Source of the DNA: an uncultured Collinsella sp.
Lineage (GTDB): Bacteria; Actinomycetota; Coriobacteriia; Coriobacteriales; Coriobacteriaceae
DNA: 33,295 nt
Direction: 5' to 3'
Assembly: GCA_902490305.1 (NCBI GenBank)
Contig: CABUDI010000021.1
Coordinates: 1 to 33,295 of the forward strand
In this document: piece by piece, positions 1 to 6,906 of the stretch
How the letters are laid out: the number at the start of each line of letters is the position of its first letter
Position numbering within the stretch: the first letter of the stretch is position 1
Notes under the pieces: generated by a model
What the model saw: the letters and a program-made list of their open reading frames with translations, nothing else
What the model was told of the DNA's origin: nothing
Database searches by the model: none
Program-made: the position numbers and the translations under genes

Positions 1-527
1 ACCGTGACCTTGCGGGTCAGGTGCCTCTCGGCGGAGCCGTCGATCACGTCGAGGTAGACGGTGTACTCGCCCGGCTCGGTCGGGGTCCACTCGCAGGAGG
101 AGGAAGCGGAGGGCTGCTGGGCGACGCCCCACTTGGCCCAGCCGCCCTTCTCCCAGACGAACTTGTACTTGAGGCCGGAGGCGTCGCCGGACACCTTGGC
201 CTGCAGCTTGACCGGCTTGCCGCAGAGGGCGGAGCCCGAGACTTCGAGCGACTCGACGGAGTAGCGCTCGCCGACCGTGACCTTGCGGGTCAGGTGCCTC
301 TCGGCGGAGCCGTCGATCACGTCGAGGTAGACGGTGTACTCGCCCGGCTCGGTCGGGGTCCACTCGCAGGAGGAGGAAGCGGAGGGCTGCTGGGCGACGC
401 CCCACTTGGCCCAGCCGCCCTTCTCCCAGACGAACTTGTACTTGAGGCCGGAGGCGTCGCCGGACACCTTGGCCTGCAGCTTGACCGGCTTGCCGCAGAG
501 GGCGGAGCCCGAGACTTCGAGCGACTC
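1..527 (-). repeat. Tandem 273-bp coding repeat, two copies that look identical
   Basis: Bases 1-254 and 274-527 read the same throughout, giving a 273-bp (91-codon) period that continues beyond the window. The protein-level homologue next to them (about 528-815) is strongly diverged and more AT-rich. The outer copies are therefore recent duplicates or homogenised by recombination, while the copy beside the catalytic domain is old. The copy number may vary between strains, and short-read assemblies may collapse it. Confidence 0.9.
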
Positions 528-2138
528 AAGAGACCAATTAACAACTTTGTATTTAGAAGTGCTAGTCACATATCCATTGGAGTCAATGACATCAGCATAG
601 ATCTCATATTCACCAGCCTGGGGCAGGGTCCAAGAAATCGACGGCGAAGTTAAGTCTTGACCGATTACACCCCAATTGGAATCACTCCAATCAGACCCAG
701 CCCTATGCCAAACAAACTTATATCTAAGGCCATCAGTCTTGCCGCTAACATTTACACCGATTTTTACCGTTGACCCCGCATGTCCCAGTTCTTCCGAGAA
801 GGAAATTCCATTGACGGAGTAGGGATGCGGGAACTGCGCGATGATTGCGGCAGCGTCAGCCTCGCCAAGACGGCGGCAACCATCGTCCGAGAAATAGTTG
901 GCCACATCACCGTAATTCGAGATAAAGCCATGTTCGATAAGAATACCTGGAATTCCCTGCTCGCGAGCGCAGCGGATAACGGCGAACTCGTCGCCTACCT
1001 CCATTTGAAATACGCCGCGGTATGTTAGTCCCATAGCAGCAAGGTTGTTCATGACCTTGTTGGCAAGCTCAACAGAGACCTGCGTGTAGTCGGTGCCATT
1101 TGCGGTAGGAGCATAAACTTCTGCGCCGTGAGCCCCAGAAGACCCAGAGTTGATGTGAAAGCTAACAAAGGCCTGCGCGCCCTGATCAATGCAGCGCTGT
1201 ACGCGGTAAAGATAATCATTGCTGGGATAGTAGCCAGACTGCTCGCGCGCAAGAACGATCTTAAAGCCGTAAGCTTCAAGTTTATTTTTGCAGGCTGTCA
1301 TGATCTTCCAGGTAAGGTCGGCTTCACTCTTGCCATTACCCTGAGCGCCAGAATCCACCCCGCCATGCCCCGCGTCAAGTGCAATAACCCCCACATTACG
1401 CGCGGAGCGCTCAGCATAGGTGGAAATGCCATCGGGCGAATCGGCGCATCCCAATGCCTGCTGAATCGACTGGGCTTCAACGGCATTGCCATCGCCGTCC
1501 GCATAGTAAACAGAAGTGCCCTCGGAGCTCACGGAGCCATTAATGACCGTAAACGAATAATCCCTGTCAGAAAGATCCACCTCATGCTCAGAGCCATCGC
1601 CCTGCAAAGCATAGGTTATCGATGTGAGGAAATATGTATTAGATTCCAACTGCGAACCAAAAATAAAAGCAGCAGAATTATCAGCCGTTGCAGATGCTTC
1701 AATAGTCCCCTGAACCCCATTGGCACTTACATAGTTGAGAGTTGCGGAGGCAAGGCTATCGCCGTCATCGGGAGTAGCAAAGGCAACGACCTGATCAGTC
1801 CCGCTGGAAAGGCTCGGGTAGGCAAGATATACATACTGGAAAGAAGAATCGACCGGTTCAGCCTGCTGATGGTTCTCAGATACATCAACGCCAAAATCCT
1901 CATCAGCCGATTCGTCAACGTTCGTTGCCGGCGATGAATCATCAGCAGCGTCGACATCAACAGAACCCGCATCACGCGAGGCCTCGCCATCATCGTCTGC
2001 AGTAGCAGCGTCCACGGCAGCGTCCGCAGACGGGACGTTGCTCGCAGCGTAGGCAGCAGCCACAGGACCCATCAAGGATGAAATGGTCAAAAGACCAGCA
2101 AGAGAAAAAGCTGTTGAGGCACGCAATGCCTTTTTCAT
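1..2138 (-). CDS. Secreted N-acetylmuramoyl-L-alanine amidase (Amidase_3) with tandem C-terminal Ig-like repeats; 3' end outside window
   Basis: Cuts the amide bond between muramic acid and L-Ala in peptidoglycan, outside the cell. The ATG at 2138 follows a GGGGG ribosome-binding site. Residues 1-31 are a signal peptide (MKK start, hydrophobic core, AYA cleavage site). Residues about 32-245 are an Asp/Ala-rich linker and a domain I do not recognise. The amidase domain spans about 248-440: LDAGHGG carries the first Zn ligand, VSFHINS a second His, and GILIEHGF the catalytic Glu region. From about 441 on there are repeats of about 91 residues with a YKFVW...EYTVYLDV pattern, resembling the triple-tyrosine (Y_Y_Y) wall-protein domains of clostridia. 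The frame stays open to base 1, so the C-terminus and any further repeats are missing. The domain call is firm for the amidase and tentative for the repeats. Confidence 0.9.
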   Translation of the reverse strand, partial: MKKALRASTAFSLAGLLTISSLMGPVAAAYAASNVPSADAAVDAATADDDGEASRDAGSVDVDAADDSSPATNVDESADEDFGVDVSENHQQAEPVDSSFQYVYLAYPSLSSGTDQVVAFATPDDGDSLASATLNYVSANGVQGTIEASATADNSAAFIFGSQLESNTYFLTSITYALQGDGSEHEVDLSDRDYSFTVINGSVSSEGTSVYYADGDGNAVEAQSIQQALGCADSPDGISTYAERSARNVGVIALDAGHGGVDSGAQGNGKSEADLTWKIMTACKNKLEAYGFKIVLAREQSGYYPSNDYLYRVQRCIDQGAQAFVSFHINSGSSGAHGAEVYAPTANGTDYTQVSVELANKVMNNLAAMGLTYRGVFQMEVGDEFAVIRCAREQGIPGILIEHGFISNYGDVANYFSDDGCRRLGEADAAAIIAQFPHPYSVNGISFSEELGHAGSTVKIGVNVSGKTDGLRYKFVWHRAGSDWSDSNWGVIGQDLTSPSISWTLPQAGEYEIYADVIDSNGYVTSTSKYKVVNWSLESLEVSGSALCGKPVKLQAKVSGDASGLKYKFVWEKGGWAKWGVAQQPSASSSCEWTPTEPGEYTVYLDVIDGSAERHLTRKVTVGERYSVESLEVSGSALCGKPVKLQAKVSGDASGLKYKFVWEKGGWAKWGVAQQPSASSSCEWTPTEPGEYTVYLDVIDGSAERHLTRKVT

Positions 2139-2601
2139 ATTGAATCCCCCGTCACAAATAATGTCACTAAGAGAAGATTATCTTACAATCTCCTCTGCAT
2201 CGGAAGTCCAGTTATTCGAAGCGCGGGAATTGTTATAAAGGCAGACAGAAACCTGCTCTTATAAAAAGCAGGTTACGTTCTCAGCAAACTTTTGTTTTTT
2301 CGTCCTTCCATGGACACAGTGCTAGCTCTAGTTTTTGAAGCAATTAGCGGCGCCCCAAACAGCGCAAGTGCCAGTAACACGAAAATCCACTGAAGCACGC
2401 AATTCGTTTAAGCACGTGACGGACGACGAAAGCGTGTACGCAGCCGCGAAATACAGCAAAAAGCCCCAATGTTTCGCTTACATCAGAGGCGTCTGGGGCT
2501 TCATCGACAGAGTAACCTGGCTTACGCATTCAAGAAAAGTAGAGCGTCGTCTTCATGAATCAAACACCAGTAAGCAACGCTCGCGCGCGTCTTTGAATCT
2601 T
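2139..2601. other. Gene-poor region upstream of the amidase, with two hairpins
   Basis: No convincing gene is seen; the short open frames on both strands lack ribosome-binding sites and family resemblance. Two inverted repeats stand out. One near 2251-2273 pairs AACCTGCT with AGCAGGTT. The other near 2461-2502 pairs AGCCCCA with TGGGGCT and on the minus strand is followed by TTTTT, so it could terminate transcription coming from the 2602-2907 frame. The amidase promoter should lie in about 2160-2220; GATAAT-like and TTCCGA-like hexamers are present on the minus strand but are weak. Confidence 0.4.
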
Positions 2602-2907
2602 CTAATGAGCAAGAAGAGAGGGATCTAGGAGAGACCTAATAGTTCTTGGAATCTGGGAATCATCGAACTCACCATCTTTAAACAAGAGAGAATCATATAG
2701 CCTCTTATCGTTCTGTCTCGAAAAGATATGAGTGACCAGATGCACATCGCGAGCCTTTGAAAGACAGTCTTCATCCCTTAAAGATTCAGCAATATAACAA
2801 CCGCCCCAATCAAAAAAGCCGAGATAACCCCGGCTGATAATCAAAGAGGCGATTTTCTGCTGGCTGTCAGCCGCGGCATCCTCACGGAAACCTAGTTGTC
2901 GCCGGAA
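2602..2907 (-). pseudogene. Unrecognised short frame, possibly the 3' remnant of a larger gene
   Basis: An open frame of about 100 codons runs from just after a TAA (2908-2910) to a stop at 2602. The only early start is a TTG at 2844 without a clear ribosome-binding site. The deduced protein begins with LGFREDAAADSQQ, continues with an LIISRGYLGFFDWGGCYI segment and ends in LLDPSLLAH. It reads like the tail of a real protein (mixed hydrophobic and charged periodicity, no low complexity), but I do not recognise a family. A frame without a proper start, next to IS debris, suggests a truncated gene. A chance open frame is the alternative. Confidence 0.3.
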
Positions 2908-2910
2908 TTA

Positions 2911-3235
2911 TAGTCCTCGGCGCGGACTCACCTTATCTCCCCGGTGCGGGCTCGATATCCTCTCGAATATCTAATCTCTTGGACTTTAACCTGTCCAAGC
3001 ACAGTACAGCTTTTACGTGCCGCTACACGGAGCTTAGCTCGTGGACTATTTTCTAAAATATAGACCTTCAAAGCAATTTGGGTTCAAGCACGGACAAACA
3101 AAACAGCCACTGAATACAAGACTTGTTTATCAATAGTTATCAATCACATGCGTTACCAGCAAATATCGTCCGTCTCATACACTGCGATACAATCAATCCC
3201 ACCAAATGCTAAACAAGTAAGTCGAAGGGGCCATC
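2911..3235 (+). promoter_or_regulatory. AT-rich leader upstream of the DUF4869 gene
   Basis: No gene is seen in this stretch. A TACAAT hexamer at 3188-3193 is a possible -10 box for the plus-strand gene starting at 3236, but no good -35 sits 16-18 bases upstream. The clearly lower GC than the flanking core genes fits an accessory or horizontally acquired patch. Confidence 0.3.
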
Positions 3236-3685
3236 GTGCTAACAATTCACTATGGTGATATGGAAAACGTTATCAACAACACGTCGGTTTACTTCGATAA
3301 CGTCTATTCGCCCGAATGGTTTCAAGATGCTTTTGCGCAGAGAATTATTAAATCCATTGATAAGGGCAGCGTGGTTGGACCCGGCGCAATAAACACCAAG
3401 ATCCTAGGCATTATCCCACCGGAAAGGCTATCGGGCGGAACTAAGACGCTGCTGCTCATGTACTTCATGCCTCAGAACATATACAACGCCACAACCTGTA
3501 GCGACAATTGCGCTTACTGGATTCTAAGAATTGCCGCACAGCATGATCTGACGATCAACCTCTACCATCTGATGGATTTTGGAAACGGCAAGTTCACGGC
3601 AACCATTGCAAACACGGGTGATGTCGTTCACACGATGTTCGACCTTGTCCCTATAGCCGCAAAATGCCTAAGGGAGAACTCCTGA
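3236..3685 (+). CDS. DUF4869 family protein
   Basis: A 149-aa soluble protein that starts at GTG after a GAAGGGG ribosome-binding site. It matches my memory of DUF4869: an N-terminal MLTIHYGDMENVI segment, a central GPGAINTKILG...IPPERLSGG loop, then YNATTCSDNCAYWILRIA with two cysteines, and a C-terminal ITINLYHLMDFG. The function is unknown. The Cys-containing helix and the compact length suggest a complete single-domain protein. No partner gene is adjacent; the IS1595 insertion begins only 15 bases after its stop and may have separated it from a downstream partner. It lies in an AT-rich accessory patch, so a mobile or defence-associated role is possible but not shown. Confidence 0.7.
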   Translation: MLTIHYGDMENVINNTSVYFDNVYSPEWFQDAFAQRIIKSIDKGSVVGPGAINTKILGIIPPERLSGGTKTLLLMYFMPQNIYNATTCSDNCAYWILRIAAQHDLTINLYHLMDFGNGKFTATIANTGDVVHTMFDLVPIAAKCLRENS

Positions 3686-3700
3686 CGCACGTTTTCGTTA

Positions 3701-4760
3701 GGCTCTGTTAGACCAAGATTGACATACATATGTCATCACGGTGCCATATCGTTAGCCCCGTAGACCGCGACGATGGGGGCATCACGAACGCCGAGGACCT
3801 GGTAATCACCTTCAAGAGGGACATCGCGAGCCTCAGCAGGACCGAACGCCGCCGGCTCCGCCTACGAGGCCGAGCGCTGCCCGCGCTGCGGGTCCGCCGC
3901 GGTCGTGAAGAAGGGCAAATCAAAGAACGGGGAGCAGCGCTACCTCTACCGGGATTGCGGCAGGACCTTCGGCATGGGCAGCGGGCACATCCTGGGGACG
4001 AGCAGGCTCCCGAAGGAGACCTGGATGGCCTATGCCGAGTGCTTCGTTCTCATGCTGCCCCTGCGCGAATGCGCGGGGCGCTGCCATGTCTGCCTCAAAA
4101 CAGCCTACACCATGCGCCACAGGCTCATCGAGTGTCTCTCGACCTACTCGCCCTCGTTCAAGACCGGGCGGGGCTGCGGCTGAGGGCTCGACGAGACCTA
4201 CTTCCCCGAGCCGTTCAGGGGCAACCACTCGAAAGGGTCATTTACGATGCCACGTCCCTCCCGACATCGCGGCAAGCAGGTGCACAGGCGCGGACTGTCG
4301 CGCGAGCAGATCTGCGTCTTGACCGGCGTGAATGACTCGAACGAGACGTTTCTCGAGGTCTCGGGACGAGGCATCCTGTCGAGGAAACGCGCCATGGACG
4401 TGCTGAGGGACCGCATCGCGTCCGCTTCCGTCGTGGCGCCGGACAAGGCGTCCGCCTATGTCGACGTCCTCGCGGAACTCGAGGTCGCCGCACACACGGT
4501 CCACGATTCCAAGGACCGTTCCGAGGGGACCATCAATCGGATCAACACCGTCCATTCGCTCCTCGATACCTTCATGAAGCCGTTAAAGGGCGTGTCGAAG
4601 AAGCACCTCGGCGCCTACCTCGCTTGGTTCAAGTAGCGCCGGACCTTCATGGCGACCGATTCCGGCACCGCCGAGCGCACGGTTGCGCGACAGCTCGCCA
4701 ACGGCGTGTGCAGGAGCCGCATCCGTGATATGTTCAACGTCCTGCCGCCCTAACAGAGCC
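3701..4760 (+). mobile_element. Decayed IS1595-family (ISXO2-like) insertion sequence
   Basis: The element is bounded by an 11-bp perfect terminal inverted repeat: GGCTCTGTTAG at 3701-3711 and its complement CTAACAGAGCC at 4750-4760. Its length of 1,060 bp and single transposase frame suit the IS1595 family. The flanking 8-mers (3693-3700 and 4761-4768) do not match, so no target-site duplication survives; either the flanks have rearranged or the insertion is old. Its GC-rich content contrasts with the AT-rich flanks. Confidence 0.85.
3730..4753 (+). pseudogene. IS1595-family transposase, inactivated by one frameshift and two in-frame stops
   Basis: Reading starts at ATG 3730 and is coherent to about 3850. 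It must then shift frame to reach a zinc-ribbon (CPRCG...YRDCGRTF). In that frame a TGA at 4181-4183 interrupts the protein just before LDETYF, the first catalytic Asp of the DDE/ISXO2 domain. The rest (PSRHRGKQ, then DKASAY with the second Asp, then INRINTVHSLLD and GVSKKHLGAYLAWF) is intact until a TAG at 4634-4636, where relatives would be expected to have Trp. The frame then continues in the same style to a TAA at 4751, inside the right inverted repeat. Three lesions rule out a simple sequencing error and make autonomous transposition unlikely. Confidence 0.85.
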
Positions 4761-4873
4761 AAATCAATCCAACAGTTTAGATAACGGGTAATAATTCGGG
4801 AACAGGGCGTTCGGCCGGATGGGACAGATGGATATGGAAAGAACGAACCCCTACGGGGCACACAAGTAGAGAC

Positions 4874-4911
4874 AAACAATGGGGTCGCTTCGAGAAGCGA
4901 CCCCATTGTTT
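4874..4911. terminator. Perfect 18-bp-stem hairpin, likely terminator of the 99-aa gene
   Basis: Bases 4874-4891 and 4894-4911 are exact reverse complements (AAACAATGGGGTCGCTTC on the left arm), separated by GA. The A/T outer ends supply a short U-run on either strand, so it can act in both directions. It lies 46 bases past the stop of the minus-strand gene at 4957-5256. The gap 4761-4956 holds nothing else that I can recognise. Confidence 0.8.
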
Positions 4912-4956
4912 GCACAATTGAATTAGGCGCTGAGACCAAGTTGAGTCAATCTTAGA

Positions 4957-5256
4957 CTAACAGAGAGAAGCGCCGCCCAAGTCATGTACTATCCGCTCCA
5001 ACTCGACAATGTAGGACTCAACCGAATCATCCGATGGCGAGACTTCTGCTCGAATAATGTGGTCCCATTTATACAGGAAATTTTCAACCTGTCGATCTGG
5101 GTCATTCTTCCACAGTGGAGCAAGTGCAATCAACGCCGCATCAAAAGGATTGAAGGAAAAATTATCAGCATCAATATAGCCACCCATACCGCCCCTGTCG
5201 CAGTCATATACACTTCTAACTATTCTCTCCAATTCAATAGCCTGATTATGATTCAT
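4957..5256 (-). CDS. Hypothetical 99-aa protein with a near-consensus ribosome-binding site
   Basis: I do not recognise a family. The start at 5256 is chosen because GGGAGGTGAT, an almost perfect anti-Shine-Dalgarno match, sits 4 bases before ATG; a longer reading from 5319 lacks one. The protein begins MNHNQAIELERIV, has a central DADNFSFNPFDAALIAL segment and WKNDPDRQVENFLYKWD, and ends in a helix, ESYIVELERIVHDLGG. It is acidic and mostly helical, with no signal peptide or membrane segment. A strong terminator follows, so it is a self-contained transcription unit between two IS remnants. Size, charge and isolation would suit an orphan immunity protein or antitoxin, but that is a guess. Confidence 0.7.
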   Translation of the reverse strand: MNHNQAIELERIVRSVYDCDRGGMGGYIDADNFSFNPFDAALIALAPLWKNDPDRQVENFLYKWDHIIRAEVSPSDDSVESYIVELERIVHDLGGASLC

Positions 5257-5659
5257 AAAATCACCTCCCTTTCTACTCTTGATACCCCAAAATAGAGAGG
5301 AAAAGAGTTTCGATAACATTTATCCGGTTGAAAATCATACACAATCGCTAAACATCTGTTGATTTCCGATCTCAGCCGATCACATTAAACCGATAGGCCG
5401 TTCCGGCAGTTATCCGGACGCCCCCGCGGACCCCGTGGGCCCCGGGGGCGGCGTTTTCCCAGTTGGAGGAACGGTGGAGATGTGTTTCGATGGGTTCGGT
5501 GGCCATGCTTCGCCCTCCGCCTGACACCGCTTCCCAGACCCAGTCGGACGTTCGGTCCGCCTATTCCGTTTTACCTTAAGGATAGACCAGCGGGGTATCG
5601 CCCATCTCGGCGCACGCAGGCTCTATGAGCCCCGGCGTCAGGTCGAGCATGTCGACGGG
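5257..5659. other. Non-coding stretch, probably IS debris
   Basis: No supported gene. On the minus strand a 29-codon open frame ending at about 5575 (LDLTPGLIEPACAEMG...) looks like the tail of a GC-rich coding sequence and may be a scrap of a lost gene or transposase. GC content changes abruptly at about 5400, from AT-rich sequence upstream of the 99-aa gene to a GC-rich patch, marking a junction between pieces of different origin. Confidence 0.4.
5419..5457 (+). terminator. GC-rich hairpin followed by a short T-run
   Basis: CGCCCCCG at 5419-5426 pairs with CGGGGGCG at 5443-5450, with further pairing inside the loop; TTTT follows at 5454-5457. It has the form of a rho-independent terminator on the plus strand, yet no plus-strand gene ends before it. 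It is probably a leftover from the mobile DNA in this patch. Confidence 0.5.
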
Positions 5660-6016
5660 TGTTAATGATCACTAAAAAGAGGTCCGCGTGATCGCCGGCA
5701 ATCGAGCACCGTGAGCACCGAAACTGAGCAGTTTGAGCAGAAGGGCCGTACCCCGGGAACCGAGAGCGCGGCCCTCGCCATACGGTTTCCCCGGGCGGAC
5801 ACTTTGGCGAGGCCGCCCGGGAAGGATGGGGAGATGACCGTGCCCCTGGACACAGTGAATGATATACGGTCGACGGAGGCAGCCGGACGCCCGGGGTTCA
5901 AGATAGCCCGGGCACTTCACCTGAGCCGCAACACCGTGGCGAAGTACGCCGACATAGAGGACATGTCACCCGCCGCAACGATACCCCAAAGGAGGGCCAG
6001 GCCGACGCTCGAGTAA
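5660..6016 (+). mobile_element. IS21-family remnant (left end plus start of istA)
   Basis: A possible terminus beginning TGTTAATGATCAC at 5660 is followed by a GTCCGCGTGATCG stretch and then by the first codons of an istA-like gene. The remaining 2 kb of a normal IS21 element, including istB and the right end, is absent. The terminus is a guess from the TG start and position; the istA match is the firmer evidence. Confidence 0.5.
5711..6016 (+). pseudogene. Truncated IS21 IstA transposase, N-terminal HTH only
   Basis: IstA transposases are about 400-500 aa; only about 60 recognisable residues remain. From the likely start ATG 5834 (GGAAGGATGGGGAG upstream) the frame has DTVNDIRSTEAAGRPG, then a helix-turn-helix, FKIARALHLSRNTVAKY, then the SPAATIPQRRARPTLE linker. 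This is the typical IstA opening that normally runs into the catalytic core, but here a TAA follows at once. The GTG at 5711 would add 41 residues without clear similarity. The DDE core is lost, so there is no transposase activity. Confidence 0.7.
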
Positions 6017-6147
6017 ATCTGAATCTACCCCATCCCCTCATCTATCGCCACGAGTAACTTAACCACTTCCCCAGTATGCACGCGAACTCCCGTCCGAACA
6101 ATCGAATGACCCACCATAGTATCCGCGGCCCCCAAACAAGCAGCGAA

Positions 6148-6756
6148 CTAGAACCGTTCGAGAATCTCCTCGGCATTCTCTCGCAGATAGATATTTAGGT
6201 CCGGCACGGCAAACTGCACGTAGCCCCTCTGTGGCGCCTGAATAACCTCTCTTTGTAGCAATTTTGCCCTAATAGAGCTAACCTCATTGGTCTTTTTACC
6301 CATGCGCCTAGCAATCTCGGATGATTTGGACTGTCGTTTGTCCTCGCACATCGCCAAAAGGTATTTGATATCGTTAGGCCCCAGTCCAGAAATCGCGGGC
6401 TCGTGAACAACATCGTGAAAACGAGCCTCTGCCAGCGCAATGCCTTCGGCAACATCGCGCTCGCTCACAATGGCACTTTTGGCACGATGCAAGTTGGCGC
6501 GCTGCCAAATGGAATAACCGACCAGTTGCACCAGATAGGCATAGCCCTTAGTGGCCTTAGCGGCTCTCGACAGAAGATTGTCCTCTATGGTCAAACCAGT
6601 CGCGACAAAGCTATCGCCCATAGAGAGCGCTACCTCCACCTGGTTGATAGGCGCCAGATCTTCGGGGAGGGCACGACGCAAGAACGTAAGCGCCTTGCCG
6701 TTAATAAGATCCATAACGCCGGCGGGTAAGCCGGCAAAGGCAAGTGCGATATCTAC
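6148..6756 (-). pseudogene. AAA-family ATP-binding protein, 5'-truncated
   Basis: About 200 codons that match the C-terminal half of a family of about 370-400-aa actinobacterial ATP-binding proteins: AFAGLP then ALTFLRRA, GYAYLVQLVGYSIW, ISGLGPNDIKYLLAM, then a winged-helix-like EIARRMGKKTNEVSSIRAKLL and a C-terminal AVPDLNIYLRE. The family-like reading continues upstream of the first ATG (6714) to a TAA at 6757-6759, so the break is there. The Walker A and B half is missing and does not occur elsewhere in the window. Loss of the P-loop should abolish ATPase function. The frame stays open for some 30 codons beyond the stop at 6148, which I regard as chance. Confidence 0.75.
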
Positions 6757-6906
6757 TTATATCGAATAATATCGAGCTGTATAAGCTTGTATAAACTTAT
6801 CGCGAAAGTATCGAGTTTTCGTAATTTATCTTAGTAAGTAGTCCAACCCTGCTTTCTTCCAAGTTCATAGCGAAGGAAAGTTAAAGACTTCCTAAAAACT
6901 ATTGCC
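6757..6906. other. AT-rich junction between the truncated ATPase and the glycosyltransferase operon
   Basis: About 150 bases of low GC with several ATCGA repeats (about 6760-6815) and a 7-bp inverted repeat, CTACTTA at 6753-6759 with TAAGTAG at 6835-6841. No gene and no convincing terminator for the operon ending at 6907. The left arm of the repeat coincides with the break in the ATPase gene, so this may be a deletion or insertion scar. Confidence 0.4.

Noticed and set aside
1..527. CRISPR-like or satellite array
   Set aside because: The period is 273 bases, fully coding in one frame, without spacers; it is a protein-domain repeat.
1128..1937. A 269-codon plus-strand frame inside the amidase gene
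   Set aside because: The minus-strand frame has a signal peptide and zinc amidase motifs in the same bases.
4984..5295. A 103-codon plus-strand frame opposite the 99-aa gene
   Set aside because: No ribosome-binding site, while the minus-strand gene has a near-perfect one and a terminator.
6018..6147. About 30 open codons in frame after the stop of the truncated ATPase
   Set aside because: Could suggest a read-through or lost tail, but there is no similarity or start signal and the length is within chance.
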